Below are positions 1 to 7,445 of a DNA stretch of 28,273 bases, piece after piece; the stretch's first letter is position 1; every line of letters begins with the position of its first letter. The translations under genes were made by a program, and so were the position numbers. This stretch comes from JAVHLK01 sp043806215 (GTDB lineage Bacteria > Desulfobacterota > Desulfomonilia > Desulfomonilales > Desulfomonilaceae): NCBI GenBank assembly GCA_043806215.1, contig JAZDHD010000131.1, positions 1-28,273 on the forward strand, in the 5' to 3' direction. The notes below the pieces were generated by a model. That model did no database searches. It was not told where the DNA came from and worked only from the letters and a program-made list of their open reading frames with translations.

Positions 1-57
1 CCGTAGGGGTAGGCCCCCGTGCCTACCCTGGGCGGCCACAGGGGGCCGCCCCTACGG
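1..57. repeat. GTAGGGG two-hairpin palindromic module, copy 1
   Basis: The segment begins CCGTAGGGG and ends CCCCTACGG, so its ends are inverted repeats. Inside are two hairpins, GGTAGGC/GCCTACC and GGGCGGCC/GGCCGCCC, each with a 6-nt loop. Read by eye, all 57 bases are the exact reverse complement of 18684-18740. A related module with the same ends and two other hairpins lies at 13769-13826. No gene is encoded. The left boundary of the surrounding element is cut by the window edge. Confidence 0.85.
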
Positions 58-205
58 GAGGGCACGGCAATCTCAGCCTTTCACGAGGCATTGAGATTGC
101 TTTCCCGCGTTCTGCGCGGGACTGCGCTCCTCGCAATGACAGGAACGGCCGGCGGGATCCTTGAGGAACTGGATTAGAATTACCGCGAATTTCAATGAGC
201 GTCAC
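58..205. repeat. CATTGCGAG-type dispersed palindromic repeat, right part, copy 1
   Basis: This stretch aligns in direct orientation with 18741-18888. It contains the inverted pair CAATCTCA...TGAGATTG (about 69-98) and ends its best-conserved part with CTCGCAATGACA at 130-141, which is the right terminal inverted repeat in the 18.7-kb copy. Weaker similarity continues to GCGTCAC near 205. Repeats with CATTGCGAG ends are common between genes in many bacterial genomes; that is recalled knowledge, not shown here. No coding signal is seen. Confidence 0.75.
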
Positions 206-221
206 TCTAACGCGGTACCGA

Positions 222-259
222 GATAAAACAGAAAGGGGGAACCTCTTTGGAGGTTCCCC
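222..259 (-). terminator. Rho-independent terminator of the minus-strand export operon
   Basis: A perfect 10-bp stem pairs 236-245 with 250-259 (GGGGAACCTC/GAGGTTCCCC, 4-nt loop). On the minus strand it is followed by CTTTCTGTTTT, a T-rich tail. It lies 35 bases beyond the stop codon of the Wza-like gene, as expected for the end of that operon. Confidence 0.88.
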
Positions 260-293
260 TGTTTTGGCCGGCAAGCCCCGTGGGTTTCCGCTC

Positions 294-1334
294 TTACCGC
301 ACCGTTACACGGCCGAGGTCGGACTGCAGCCCCACCGTCCAGCCCTGGAACAGGAGCAGGCGACTGATGTTTTGCTGCACCCAGATATCGGCCCGGGCTA
401 TGGTGCTCTTCGGCACATACACCAGGTCGTTTCTCTGGAGCAGGAAGTCCGTCTGTGATGTCATGTTGCTGAGATCCGCCTTACGAGTGAAAAATCTTCC
501 ATCGGGCATTCTCGATATGACCAGTACGCTCCTGGGTTCGGCCGTGTCCCTGGTTCCTCCCGCCTGTGCAAGGGCGTGTTGCAGCGTGATGGGGCCCTTC
601 ACGTTGAATACTCCGGGCCTTACCACTTCCCCGTCGACAAACACGAGATTTCCGACCACCTCTCGAAGGAGAACCGAAACCTTCATTTCGGGAATGATCT
701 TGGAATACGTTGAATTCACCGCTCGGTTCAGGTCCGGTATGGTTCTGCCGGAAGCAACCATGTCCTCGATGAATGGGGCCGAAATGTGACCGTCGGGCCG
801 CACCGAAACGATACGAGCTTGACCGTACGGCGCGGTGGCAATGGCCTTCTGGACCTCGTCTAATTTTGCATTGAACTCACGTACGGTAACGGTGATTTCA
901 GGATCTTTGAGCAAATCGGAATAGACTCTCCTCAGCATCTGGGACGCTTCGTTTGCCGTCATTCCGGCAACCTTGACGTCCTTCTTTCTCGGGATGCTGA
1001 TTTCCCCGTCGGGCCTCACCCGCACCGTCCGGTTCATCTGGGGATGCATGTCGTACTCGATGTCGATCTGATCCTTCACCTGAAGCCTGTACGGTTTTCC
1101 CGTGACAGTGGGTATGGTGAGATAGATAAACTCCAGGACATCTCCCTGCGCCAGTCGATACAAAGATACCGGAAAGTGCTCTGTCACTTTGCATGCAACT
1201 TCAGGAGGGGTTTCATTGACGGCGGCTCGATGTCGAGGGATCACGCATCCTCCCAACAAGATTGCTGTGAGAGGGATGACCAGGAATTTGCTCCACGAAA
1301 TTCCGAAAACTGGATGACCGGTGTGCATGCTCAT
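294..1334 (-). CDS. Wza-like polysaccharide export outer-membrane lipoprotein
   Basis: Predicted outer-membrane secretin-like channel for export of an exopolysaccharide, 346 residues. The chosen start (MSMHTGHPVF...) has an AGGAAGAG ribosome site; an upstream ATG at 1370 has none. The N-terminus is a lipoprotein signal peptide ending in the lipobox LLGGC at about residues 26-30. It is followed by a Poly_export-type domain containing RVRPDGEISIP and a second similar block SVRPDGHISAP, then an SLBB-like segment (FVDGEVVRPGVFNVKGPITLQHALAQAGG). The C-terminal stretch ADIWVQQNISRLLLFQGW could be the amphipathic helix that Wza inserts in the outer membrane. It is last in a three-gene minus-strand operon, 48 bases after the barrel gene, and is followed by a strong terminator. 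Family assignment is firm; the polymer exported is unknown. Confidence 0.88.
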   Translation of the reverse strand: MSMHTGHPVFGISWSKFLVIPLTAILLGGCVIPRHRAAVNETPPEVACKVTEHFPVSLYRLAQGDVLEFIYLTIPTVTGKPYRLQVKDQIDIEYDMHPQMNRTVRVRPDGEISIPRKKDVKVAGMTANEASQMLRRVYSDLLKDPEITVTVREFNAKLDEVQKAIATAPYGQARIVSVRPDGHISAPFIEDMVASGRTIPDLNRAVNSTYSKIIPEMKVSVLLREVVGNLVFVDGEVVRPGVFNVKGPITLQHALAQAGGTRDTAEPRSVLVISRMPDGRFFTRKADLSNMTSQTDFLLQRNDLVYVPKSTIARADIWVQQNISRLLLFQGWTVGLQSDLGRVTVR

Positions 1335-1382
1335 AATGACTCTTCCTACTCGCGTAATGGGGCCCCGCATGTGCCGCGCCCG

Positions 1383-2261
1383 CTAGAAGGCTCCTTCAAG
1401 AGAGAAGAATATGCCGTCCCTCTTCATCTCGATGACGTTACCCGTGATATTTTCCAGCTGGTTGAAGAAGCTCTCGTGCTCGTACCCTGCCTTTGCTTCC
1501 AATACCGCCCGGCCGCCCATGGGAGCGACTCCCACCAGCATCCCCACATGGATGTCGACGTAGTTGACAAAGTTTGGGGTTATCGCATAGGTCATGCGGG
1601 CAGTCCCGCCCACGGTGAGGCCTCCGAGAGGACCGTTTCCGCCAAGGCCGTACTTCGTGTCAAAATGCGCGCCCACGCAGGGAACCAGTTCGTCGAACTG
1701 CATGGTGTTATCCCGGTTGGTCTCCGCCGTGCCGAACTGCACCTTCAAATCCAGATATCGTAAGTCGCCGTTGAGTCCGGCCACCCACCTGGGACCAACC
1801 AAGAAGTCCAGATCGTATCCGAAGCCGAACATTGCGGTCCTCAGCTCGGATGTGATGAACGTGCCCGCAGGATAGATGTAGTTGCGCGTTCGTAACTCAC
1901 GCTGAATTGTGGTTTCCCCATGGTAAGTCTCCGGAATACTCCCGTACAACCTGAGACAGTGGTGTTCCAACGGGCGTATGGAGAGCAGGATTCGATTGCT
2001 TTGTTGGTCGGTGGGCAAACCGAGATCCTTCCGGAAGTCGTTCAGGGTCCCCGAAACGGTCGGGTTGGTATGCTGTGCGAAGCCCATGCGGCCTTCTATT
2101 CTGCTCAGAAAGCCCTCGTAGCCCACGGTGGCAAAGACGTAGTGATCCAGAGGCTCCGCATCCGACGTCACAGTCAGGACGGACAGAGACAAGGCAAGCG
2201 CAAGTGCCGTGACCCCAACTCTGCGGTGGATCTCTCCAAATTGAATTCTCAAGGTTTTCAT
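1383..2261 (-). CDS. Putative outer-membrane beta-barrel protein of the exopolysaccharide locus
   Basis: A 292-residue secreted protein that I do not assign to a named family. The start MKTLRIQ is preceded by a GAGGC ribosome site and gives a good signal peptide: basic n-region, hydrophobic VTALALALSLSVLTV, and likely cleavage after SDA. A GTG at 2315, overlapping the stop of the upstream gene (GTGA), would add 18 residues before the signal peptide and is less likely. The mature protein is rich in alternating aromatic and Gly/Thr strands (for example LGGLTVGGTARMTYAITP and YVDIHVGMLVGV) and ends in Phe (FFSLEGAF), the usual C-terminal barrel signature. It sits between a Wzz-like and a Wza-like gene, so a role as an envelope component of polysaccharide export is a reasonable inference. 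Confidence 0.7.
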   Translation of the reverse strand: MKTLRIQFGEIHRRVGVTALALALSLSVLTVTSDAEPLDHYVFATVGYEGFLSRIEGRMGFAQHTNPTVSGTLNDFRKDLGLPTDQQSNRILLSIRPLEHHCLRLYGSIPETYHGETTIQRELRTRNYIYPAGTFITSELRTAMFGFGYDLDFLVGPRWVAGLNGDLRYLDLKVQFGTAETNRDNTMQFDELVPCVGAHFDTKYGLGGNGPLGGLTVGGTARMTYAITPNFVNYVDIHVGMLVGVAPMGGRAVLEAKAGYEHESFFNQLENITGNVIEMKRDGIFFSLEGAF

Positions 2262-2311
2262 ATTCGCCTCACCTGTCACGCTTCGGCGGTCGCCGTAGGT
2301 ATCTGCCGTAA

Positions 2312-3898
2312 TCACTTAACCGGGGCATTCTCTTGGGAGCGAACCCCCGCTTCCGATGAGCCTGCGGACACCATCCGGAAACCGCCGTCCGATGACGGGT
2401 CCGGGGCAAGGTGTAAGCGTTCCGGCTCTGAATGGTTGCCGCCGTGCGGGAAGGCCGCGGCGCACTGGGAATACGAACCGTTGATCGTCACGCATCCCGT
2501 CAGGACTATGCCCTTGTCGCTGCCGTCGGATGCCTTCGCCGCAACCGCCGTGCCGCCCGAGATGGAGCCGGGGGAGAAGAGGGAGGCATACAGAGTCCGT
2601 GTGAACGTTCCCGCCTTCACCGTGAAGGGGCGTTGCACGGTACTCGGTCGATCCGTAATGATGTACAAACCGTCGTTGGCGAAATACCAGGAGTCGCGTC
2701 CATTGAGGCTGCCCGAGCATGGTTTGTTCAGATCATTGCGTATGCGGCTTGCCCTGACCGGACCGCCGGTCTTGGCCAATTGTGCGCGGCGCTCCTGAAG
2801 ACCTTCGGCTTTCCGCTTCAAGAAGACGAGATGAGAACTCAGCGCTTCGCGCATGGCGGAGCGGATTCCCTTGATCTCCATATCGACGGCCCGCACCTCG
2901 GGGCTCTTGGAGGTGAACCGGGCTGCCATGGACCTCTTCTGGATCTCCAGTTCCACAATCTTGTCCTGGAAACGTTGGAGATAAGAGGTGCCCGCACCTT
3001 GGGAAACGGGAACGAATCCTCTAAATATTCCGTTGCCCGAATCAAGATTTCCAAGGGCCAGTTCCGCCTCGCGCAGGCTCATGTTGAGTTCGTGTATGCT
3101 GTCGTCGATCGCTCCCAGCCGCGGGGCGGACGGCCCCGGTCCCGGGCTCACCGAAGCGAGACTCATCGGGGTCTCTTGCGTGGGTGCCCACGAATTCCGG
3201 TGTTCCACGTACCGGCGGACGCACTCTTCCATGACCGCCTTCAGGAAGTCCGGGTCGTCTCCATTCATCGTCAATTTAACCTTGGCGACGCCGTTGGATA
3301 CCTCCCCAACCGCGCCGAACGATTCGGACAGCCATTGCTCGAACTCCCCACGGTCCTTGAAACGGGTCAAACCAAGCCTCAAGACCATTGACCGGGCCGC
3401 ATCGGCACCCGGAAGAGTCCCGCGGGCACCGGCGCTTACGGCGTCGAACAGACCGGATGCCAAGTGAGAGCGCAGCCCCGAACTCTTCAGGATTTCGATC
3501 TCTTTTTCAAGCGGCCAGGATACTCCGTCTGCGCCCCTCTGCTCACCCTTGAGGAAAAGCAGCTTGGATGCCACTTCATATCCGTCGGTCCACACCTGGT
3601 ACACGGCGACGGCAATCAACGCCGACAATACCGCCAATCCCAAGGAGATCTTGACTGCCCGCCCCTTCCCTCGGCCGGATGTTCTCTTCCGCATATTCCC
3701 CGTCACCGCCGGCTTGGAAGGAGACTGAGGCACCCGACGCACTCCGTCCCCTTTCCGCGGCACGCGGCGCCCCTCGGGTCGGAGACTCATGCTCCGAGCT
3801 CCGGGGGACCGGGATCCCGATACATCTCTTGCATTCGCGCCCCGTGCAGGGACCGTCTTGCTGCGGCTGTTGCCCGGGTTCTTTTCCTTGCTTACCAT
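2312..3898 (-). CDS. Wzz/chain-length-determinant-like inner-membrane protein with unusual C-terminus
   Basis: A 528-residue protein started at MVSKEKN, which has a GGAG site 8 bases upstream. Residues 1-80 are Arg/Lys/Ser/Pro-rich and look disordered and cytoplasmic. One transmembrane segment follows at about 82-101 (SLGLAVLSALIAVAVY). The periplasmic part has two charged helical stretches suited to coiled coils, including the segment ending KSPEVRAVDMEI, which matches the motif before the coiled coil in Wzz/GumC-type proteins. Unlike typical Wzz proteins there is no second C-terminal transmembrane helix; the last 150 residues or so form a Gly/Ser/Thr-rich segment with three cysteines (KPCSG, TGCVT, SQCAA). 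It is first in the minus-strand operon and divergent from a CpsD-like gene, its expected partner. Confidence 0.72.
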   Translation of the reverse strand: MVSKEKNPGNSRSKTVPARGANARDVSGSRSPGARSMSLRPEGRRVPRKGDGVRRVPQSPSKPAVTGNMRKRTSGRGKGRAVKISLGLAVLSALIAVAVYQVWTDGYEVASKLLFLKGEQRGADGVSWPLEKEIEILKSSGLRSHLASGLFDAVSAGARGTLPGADAARSMVLRLGLTRFKDRGEFEQWLSESFGAVGEVSNGVAKVKLTMNGDDPDFLKAVMEECVRRYVEHRNSWAPTQETPMSLASVSPGPGPSAPRLGAIDDSIHELNMSLREAELALGNLDSGNGIFRGFVPVSQGAGTSYLQRFQDKIVELEIQKRSMAARFTSKSPEVRAVDMEIKGIRSAMREALSSHLVFLKRKAEGLQERRAQLAKTGGPVRASRIRNDLNKPCSGSLNGRDSWYFANDGLYIITDRPSTVQRPFTVKAGTFTRTLYASLFSPGSISGGTAVAAKASDGSDKGIVLTGCVTINGSYSQCAAAFPHGGNHSEPERLHLAPDPSSDGGFRMVSAGSSEAGVRSQENAPVK

Positions 3899-4112
3899 CG
3901 AAGCTTCTCCCTGCGATGAGTTCCTCATGAAATACGCGGAGTGATTCCGTGAGCTCCATGGGCCGGATACGCCCCGGCTCACGGACTACGCCGCGGTCGG
4001 TTACTCTCTTACCGGTTCGGCGACACCATCGGACCTCGTTGCGTGTCCGCCGGAACGGAGTGCCATGGAGGTTTGCCGTAAGGCAGACGATATCCACGGC
4101 TCTTTATTTAGC

Positions 4113-4124
4113 GTGTATATACAC
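4113..4124. promoter_or_regulatory. Perfect 12-bp palindrome in the AT-rich divergent intergenic region
   Basis: GTGTATATACAC is a perfect palindrome between the two divergent arms of the exopolysaccharide locus. The roughly 430-base gap (3899-4329) is much more AT-rich than the genes around it from about 4100 on. On the minus strand a perfect -35 hexamer TTGACA lies at 4182-4177, but the sequence 17 bases on is a poor -10, so no promoter is called. The palindrome could be an operator for the minus operon; this is inference. Confidence 0.35.
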
Positions 4125-4329
4125 AACCTTATCCTAATTTAATAAGACACGGTCTTGTTCCTGCCCACGCGGTTCTTGTCAACTTATTGTAATCAGCGAG
4201 TATTGCGGATCTTTCGGATCTAATGGCCGGATTGTATCAGAAAGAACCTTGATAGTCAATGGTTATATTAGAACATTACTATTTAGATGAGTTATATAAG
4301 ATAACAGCTTGCTTTTACAGGAGGAAAAG

Positions 4330-4398
4330 ATGACCGCAAGGCGGCGTATGTCGGCCGGGCCCGGACAAGAGTTTGACTTTCCGTCAAATCATAGTTAG
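4330..4398 (+). CDS. Possible 22-residue leader peptide upstream of the cpsD-like gene
   Basis: An ATG at 4330 is preceded by a perfect AGGAGG (4319-4324) at 5-base spacing, better than the site of most genes in the window. The frame reads MTARRRMSAGPGQEFDFPSN then HS and stops at TAG 4396-4398. It ends 35 bases before the CpsD-like start. The Arg-rich start (ARRR, by AGG, CGG, CGT codons) could make it a regulatory leader, but no attenuator stem is obvious. It may instead be a chance ORF after a ribosome-site-like sequence. Confidence 0.35.
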   Translation: MTARRRMSAGPGQEFDFPSNHS

Positions 4399-4433
4399 TA
4401 GCGTAATATATCTAAGGAGAGAAAGGGGAAGCC

Positions 4434-5090
4434 ATGATCAAGCAGATCGCACTCTCTTACACCCAAGAGTTTCTTCACTTGGAGCAGGTGATCCTTAAGG
4501 ATGCCGGAGAAAGCCGGCCCGTGGTCGTCCAGTGCACCGCTGCTCACCGGAACGAGGGAGTCACCACCATAACACTTGCCCTCGCCTCATTCATGGCTCA
4601 AAAATACGGGGGGAGGTACACGCTGGCTGTAGAAGCCAACTTCAGAAATCCTGCGTTTCGTCGCGTGTTGTCCTTGAGATCACCGGGATCGCTGTTGGGA
4701 GTTGTGCAGCGCAAGCAGACACTCGAGGAGGCCCTCCAGAAAGTGGAAGATTTGGGCTTCTACGCGTTGGCGTCCGACGGATTGGACGGGGCGCTCAGTG
4801 ATTCGCTCACGGATGCGGCGCTGGAAGGTCTCGGCCCGGCGCTCGTTGCCTTGAAGAAGGGATTCCGATACATCTTCATCGACAGTGCTGCGGTAATTCC
4901 GTTCGGCGAGTCGGCGTCCATATCGAAGCTCGTGGACCACGTAATCCTCGTGGTGGAATCGGGAAAGACAAACTCGGAGGTCGTTAACCGCGCAATAGAA
5001 ACAATTCAGGCGGCCGGGTCCGATTTATCGGGCATCGTCCTGAATAAGCGGGAGTTTCATATCCCTCAGTGGTTGTACAGGCGCATTTGA
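4434..5090 (+). CDS. CpsD/CapB-like P-loop protein with degenerate Walker A (putative inactive BY-kinase homologue)
   Basis: A 218-residue protein with the fold pattern of bacterial tyrosine kinases (CpsD, Wzc C-domain) that regulate polysaccharide polymerisation. The start has AGGAGAGAAAGGGG upstream. The Walker A position reads HRNEGVTT (residues 38-45), with Val43 where the family normally has the catalytic Lys of GEGKTT. The Walker A' position reads LAVEANFRNP, with Glu67 replacing the usual Asp of IDADLRRP. Walker B is present as YIFIDSAAV, Asp at about 150. No tyrosine cluster is seen at the C-terminus (FHIPQWLYRRI). It may bind nucleotide poorly or act as a structural regulator. It is first of a plus-strand group, divergent from the Wzz-like gene. 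Confidence 0.75.
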   Translation: MIKQIALSYTQEFLHLEQVILKDAGESRPVVVQCTAAHRNEGVTTITLALASFMAQKYGGRYTLAVEANFRNPAFRRVLSLRSPGSLLGVVQRKQTLEEALQKVEDLGFYALASDGLDGALSDSLTDAALEGLGPALVALKKGFRYIFIDSAAVIPFGESASISKLVDHVILVVESGKTNSEVVNRAIETIQAAGSDLSGIVLNKREFHIPQWLYRRI

Positions 5091-5221
5091 GCACGCGGGT
5101 CACGTGCGGTTTTCCCCGGGATATCTTGGTGCTTCGTTTCATAATAAATGACCGGCAGGAGCGCCCGTCGGCGTCGGGGACTCTCATCCTTCGTTGAGCC
5201 TCCATATGCAAGAATTCTGCA

Positions 5222-7414
5222 ATGAACTATGATGAAGCGCTCTACGTCCTGCGACGCGTACGGAGCCTAAGACCCTCGGACCCGGTTTATCGCTTGGCCT
5301 CCAAGGTGCGGCATTGCATGGAACGCCGCCGGTTTGCCTCCGGCGAAGCGCAAAGGGCTGAAGAGCAATGGGAGACGACTGTACTGAACCGTTTTCCCGG
5401 ACGGGGGGCGGAGGATCCGGTGGAAGCCGCAGAGCGGGTGCTTTTGGAGCGCCTCCCTGATGGTTGGTGGCACGGGGATTCCTTTTGGGAAATGTTTGCC
5501 GACCTGTATCCCACCGAATCCGGTGAACTTATCGGCAAGGGAGAATCCGTTGTCGCAGGTCGGGTGCGATTGTTCCAGTGGAAAGAAGTGACCCTGCCCG
5601 AGCCTTGCTCCTGGTCGGAAACCTACGAATCCTCAGGCGAAGGCCGGCAGTGGCCGACGGGCCACCACTCGACGATTGATTTCCTCCATGATCCGCAGAG
5701 GCCCGGCCGCGACGTCAAGTGGTGCTGGGAACTCAACCGGTTTCAACATCTGCTCTGGCTGGGAGCCGCATGGAGACTCACCGGGGATGAGCGTTTCCCC
5801 CGTACGGCGCGGGCTCATATCGAGAGCTGGATGTGCCGGGTCCGCTATAAAGCCGGCGTTCAGTGGGCGAGCAATCTGGAGGTGGGGCTGAGGCTTCTCT
5901 CCTGGGTGCGCTGCCACATACTCTGTCATGCCGGCAGAGCGTGGGACCGGGAATTCACAGCGCGTCTTCTCAAATGGATATACCTGCACGCCGCGCATCT
6001 GGAAAGTGAACTCACGGTTCATCACACACAGGGGAATCATCTTCTCGGCGAATCAGCGGCCCTCTGGTACACGGCCGTGCTGTACCCATTTCTCCCGCAG
6101 AGCGAGCGGCGGCGCAGGCGAGGTGCCACAATCCTCAACCGCCTGGTGCCTCGTTTGATCCTTCCCGATGGAGTGTACGCGGAGCAGGCGACGGGCTATT
6201 TCAGATTCGTCGTAGAGTTTCTCTTGCCCGTGGTCCACCTTGCGCGCGCTCTGGGGGACGGCCTCCAAGAATCCATCCCCCGCAGCGTCGCTGCAGGATT
6301 GGAGTTTATCCGATCGTTGCCTCCCGGGGCATGGGACGTGCCTCAGATAGGGGATTCCGATAGTGGGTCGGCAATCGGGTGGCAGCTTTCGGATTATTGG
6401 GATTTCACGCCCCTCTTGGCAGCCGGCGCGGTATTGCTGGACAGACCGTCCTTGGCTGCGGGAATCGCGAAGTTTCCCGCGGAGGCCTATCTCCTGTCGG
6501 GGCAAGAAGGCCGCAAGGTCTTTGAGACGATGCAAGGGTCCCGGAAGGAATCCCCATGCCGTTGCGCAGTCGGCAAAGGTCTTTCCGAGTTTCCCGCGGG
6601 CGGCCGGCGAATTACCCGGGACGACCGGTTCGGCATTGTCTTCGACTGCGGTTCGTTGGGCATGGACCCCGGCTTCGAACACGGCCATGCCGACGGTCTG
6701 TCGTTCATCCTCACATACAACGGGTTGCCCGTGGTCGTGGATCCCGGAACAGGTCTATACAACGGACCGGCCAAGTGGCGTTCCTATTTTCGTTCGACAT
6801 TGGCGCACAACACCATCGCGGTGGACGAGAAGAGTCAGTCCGTAATGATCGGCACATTCCGTTGGTCCAAGCCCCTGAAGATTACCCGGGAGCCCGCAGT
6901 TGCGGGAGAGGGCCGCATACTCCTGCCGGGGACCGTACGGTGGGGCCGGATTGTTCACCGCCGTTACGTGTTGCACCTCCTCGATGACGGCGTCTTCGTG
7001 TTGGACGAGATCAGAGGACCGGGAACGCATAGACTGGATCTCTCGTTGAATTTTTCTCCGGCATGCCGGCTCGTCCCGTCGGACGTGCATACGATGAGTA
7101 TCCGTTGTGGAACGGAGTGTTTGGAGATGTGCGTGCTCGACACAGCGGGGAGTAGGCCGACGATACTGGAGGGATCGGATGATCCCATGGGAGGTTGGTA
7201 TTCGCGCCTCTACGGTTTGATCGAGCCTTGTCCCACGGTGAGGGTGAGCGCGGCCTTGGATCTTCCGGCATACTTTGTAACCGGCTTCAAGGCTTCCGGA
7301 AGGAGCATATCCCTCCCCGGGGGATTGGCGGAGGGTCTGGTGCCCCGGGGATGTCTGGATTTGCTCAATTCTTCTGAATTCTTGGCGTTTCTTTCAGACG
7401 ACGACCGGAAGTGA
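5222..7414 (+). CDS. Heparinase II/III-family polysaccharide lyase-like protein
   Basis: A 730-residue protein with the two-part layout of the heparinase II/III family: an alpha/alpha-toroid domain (about residues 60-400) and a beta-sandwich domain (about 440-680). Family motifs are present: VHHTQGNHLLGE at about 264-275 with the Asn-His pair, GVYAEQATGYF near 318 with a candidate catalytic Tyr, and HGHADGLSF near 486, followed by VVDPGTGLYNG and HNTIAVD. No signal peptide is apparent at the ATG used, and its ribosome site is weak. Such proteins are frequent in exopolysaccharide clusters, where they are thought to trim or degrade uronate-containing polymer. The substrate cannot be told from sequence. 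It is followed 31 bases later by a glycosyltransferase gene. Confidence 0.85.
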   Translation: MNYDEALYVLRRVRSLRPSDPVYRLASKVRHCMERRRFASGEAQRAEEQWETTVLNRFPGRGAEDPVEAAERVLLERLPDGWWHGDSFWEMFADLYPTESGELIGKGESVVAGRVRLFQWKEVTLPEPCSWSETYESSGEGRQWPTGHHSTIDFLHDPQRPGRDVKWCWELNRFQHLLWLGAAWRLTGDERFPRTARAHIESWMCRVRYKAGVQWASNLEVGLRLLSWVRCHILCHAGRAWDREFTARLLKWIYLHAAHLESELTVHHTQGNHLLGESAALWYTAVLYPFLPQSERRRRRGATILNRLVPRLILPDGVYAEQATGYFRFVVEFLLPVVHLARALGDGLQESIPRSVAAGLEFIRSLPPGAWDVPQIGDSDSGSAIGWQLSDYWDFTPLLAAGAVLLDRPSLAAGIAKFPAEAYLLSGQEGRKVFETMQGSRKESPCRCAVGKGLSEFPAGGRRITRDDRFGIVFDCGSLGMDPGFEHGHADGLSFILTYNGLPVVVDPGTGLYNGPAKWRSYFRSTLAHNTIAVDEKSQSVMIGTFRWSKPLKITREPAVAGEGRILLPGTVRWGRIVHRRYVLHLLDDGVFVLDEIRGPGTHRLDLSLNFSPACRLVPSDVHTMSIRCGTECLEMCVLDTAGSRPTILEGSDDPMGGWYSRLYGLIEPCPTVRVSAALDLPAYFVTGFKASGRSISLPGGLAEGLVPRGCLDLLNSSEFLAFLSDDDRK

Positions 7415-7445
7415 CGGCATTTCAACGGGAAAGGCGACAACCCAT

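Noticed and set aside
1044..1763. A 239-codon plus-strand frame across the Wza-like and barrel genes
   Set aside because: It crosses two genes and their junction on the opposite strand and shows no domain.
5091..5107. Possible terminator after the cpsD-like gene (GCACG/CGTGC followed by GGTTTT)
   Set aside because: The stem is only 5 bp and the T-tail is short, so it cannot be told from chance.
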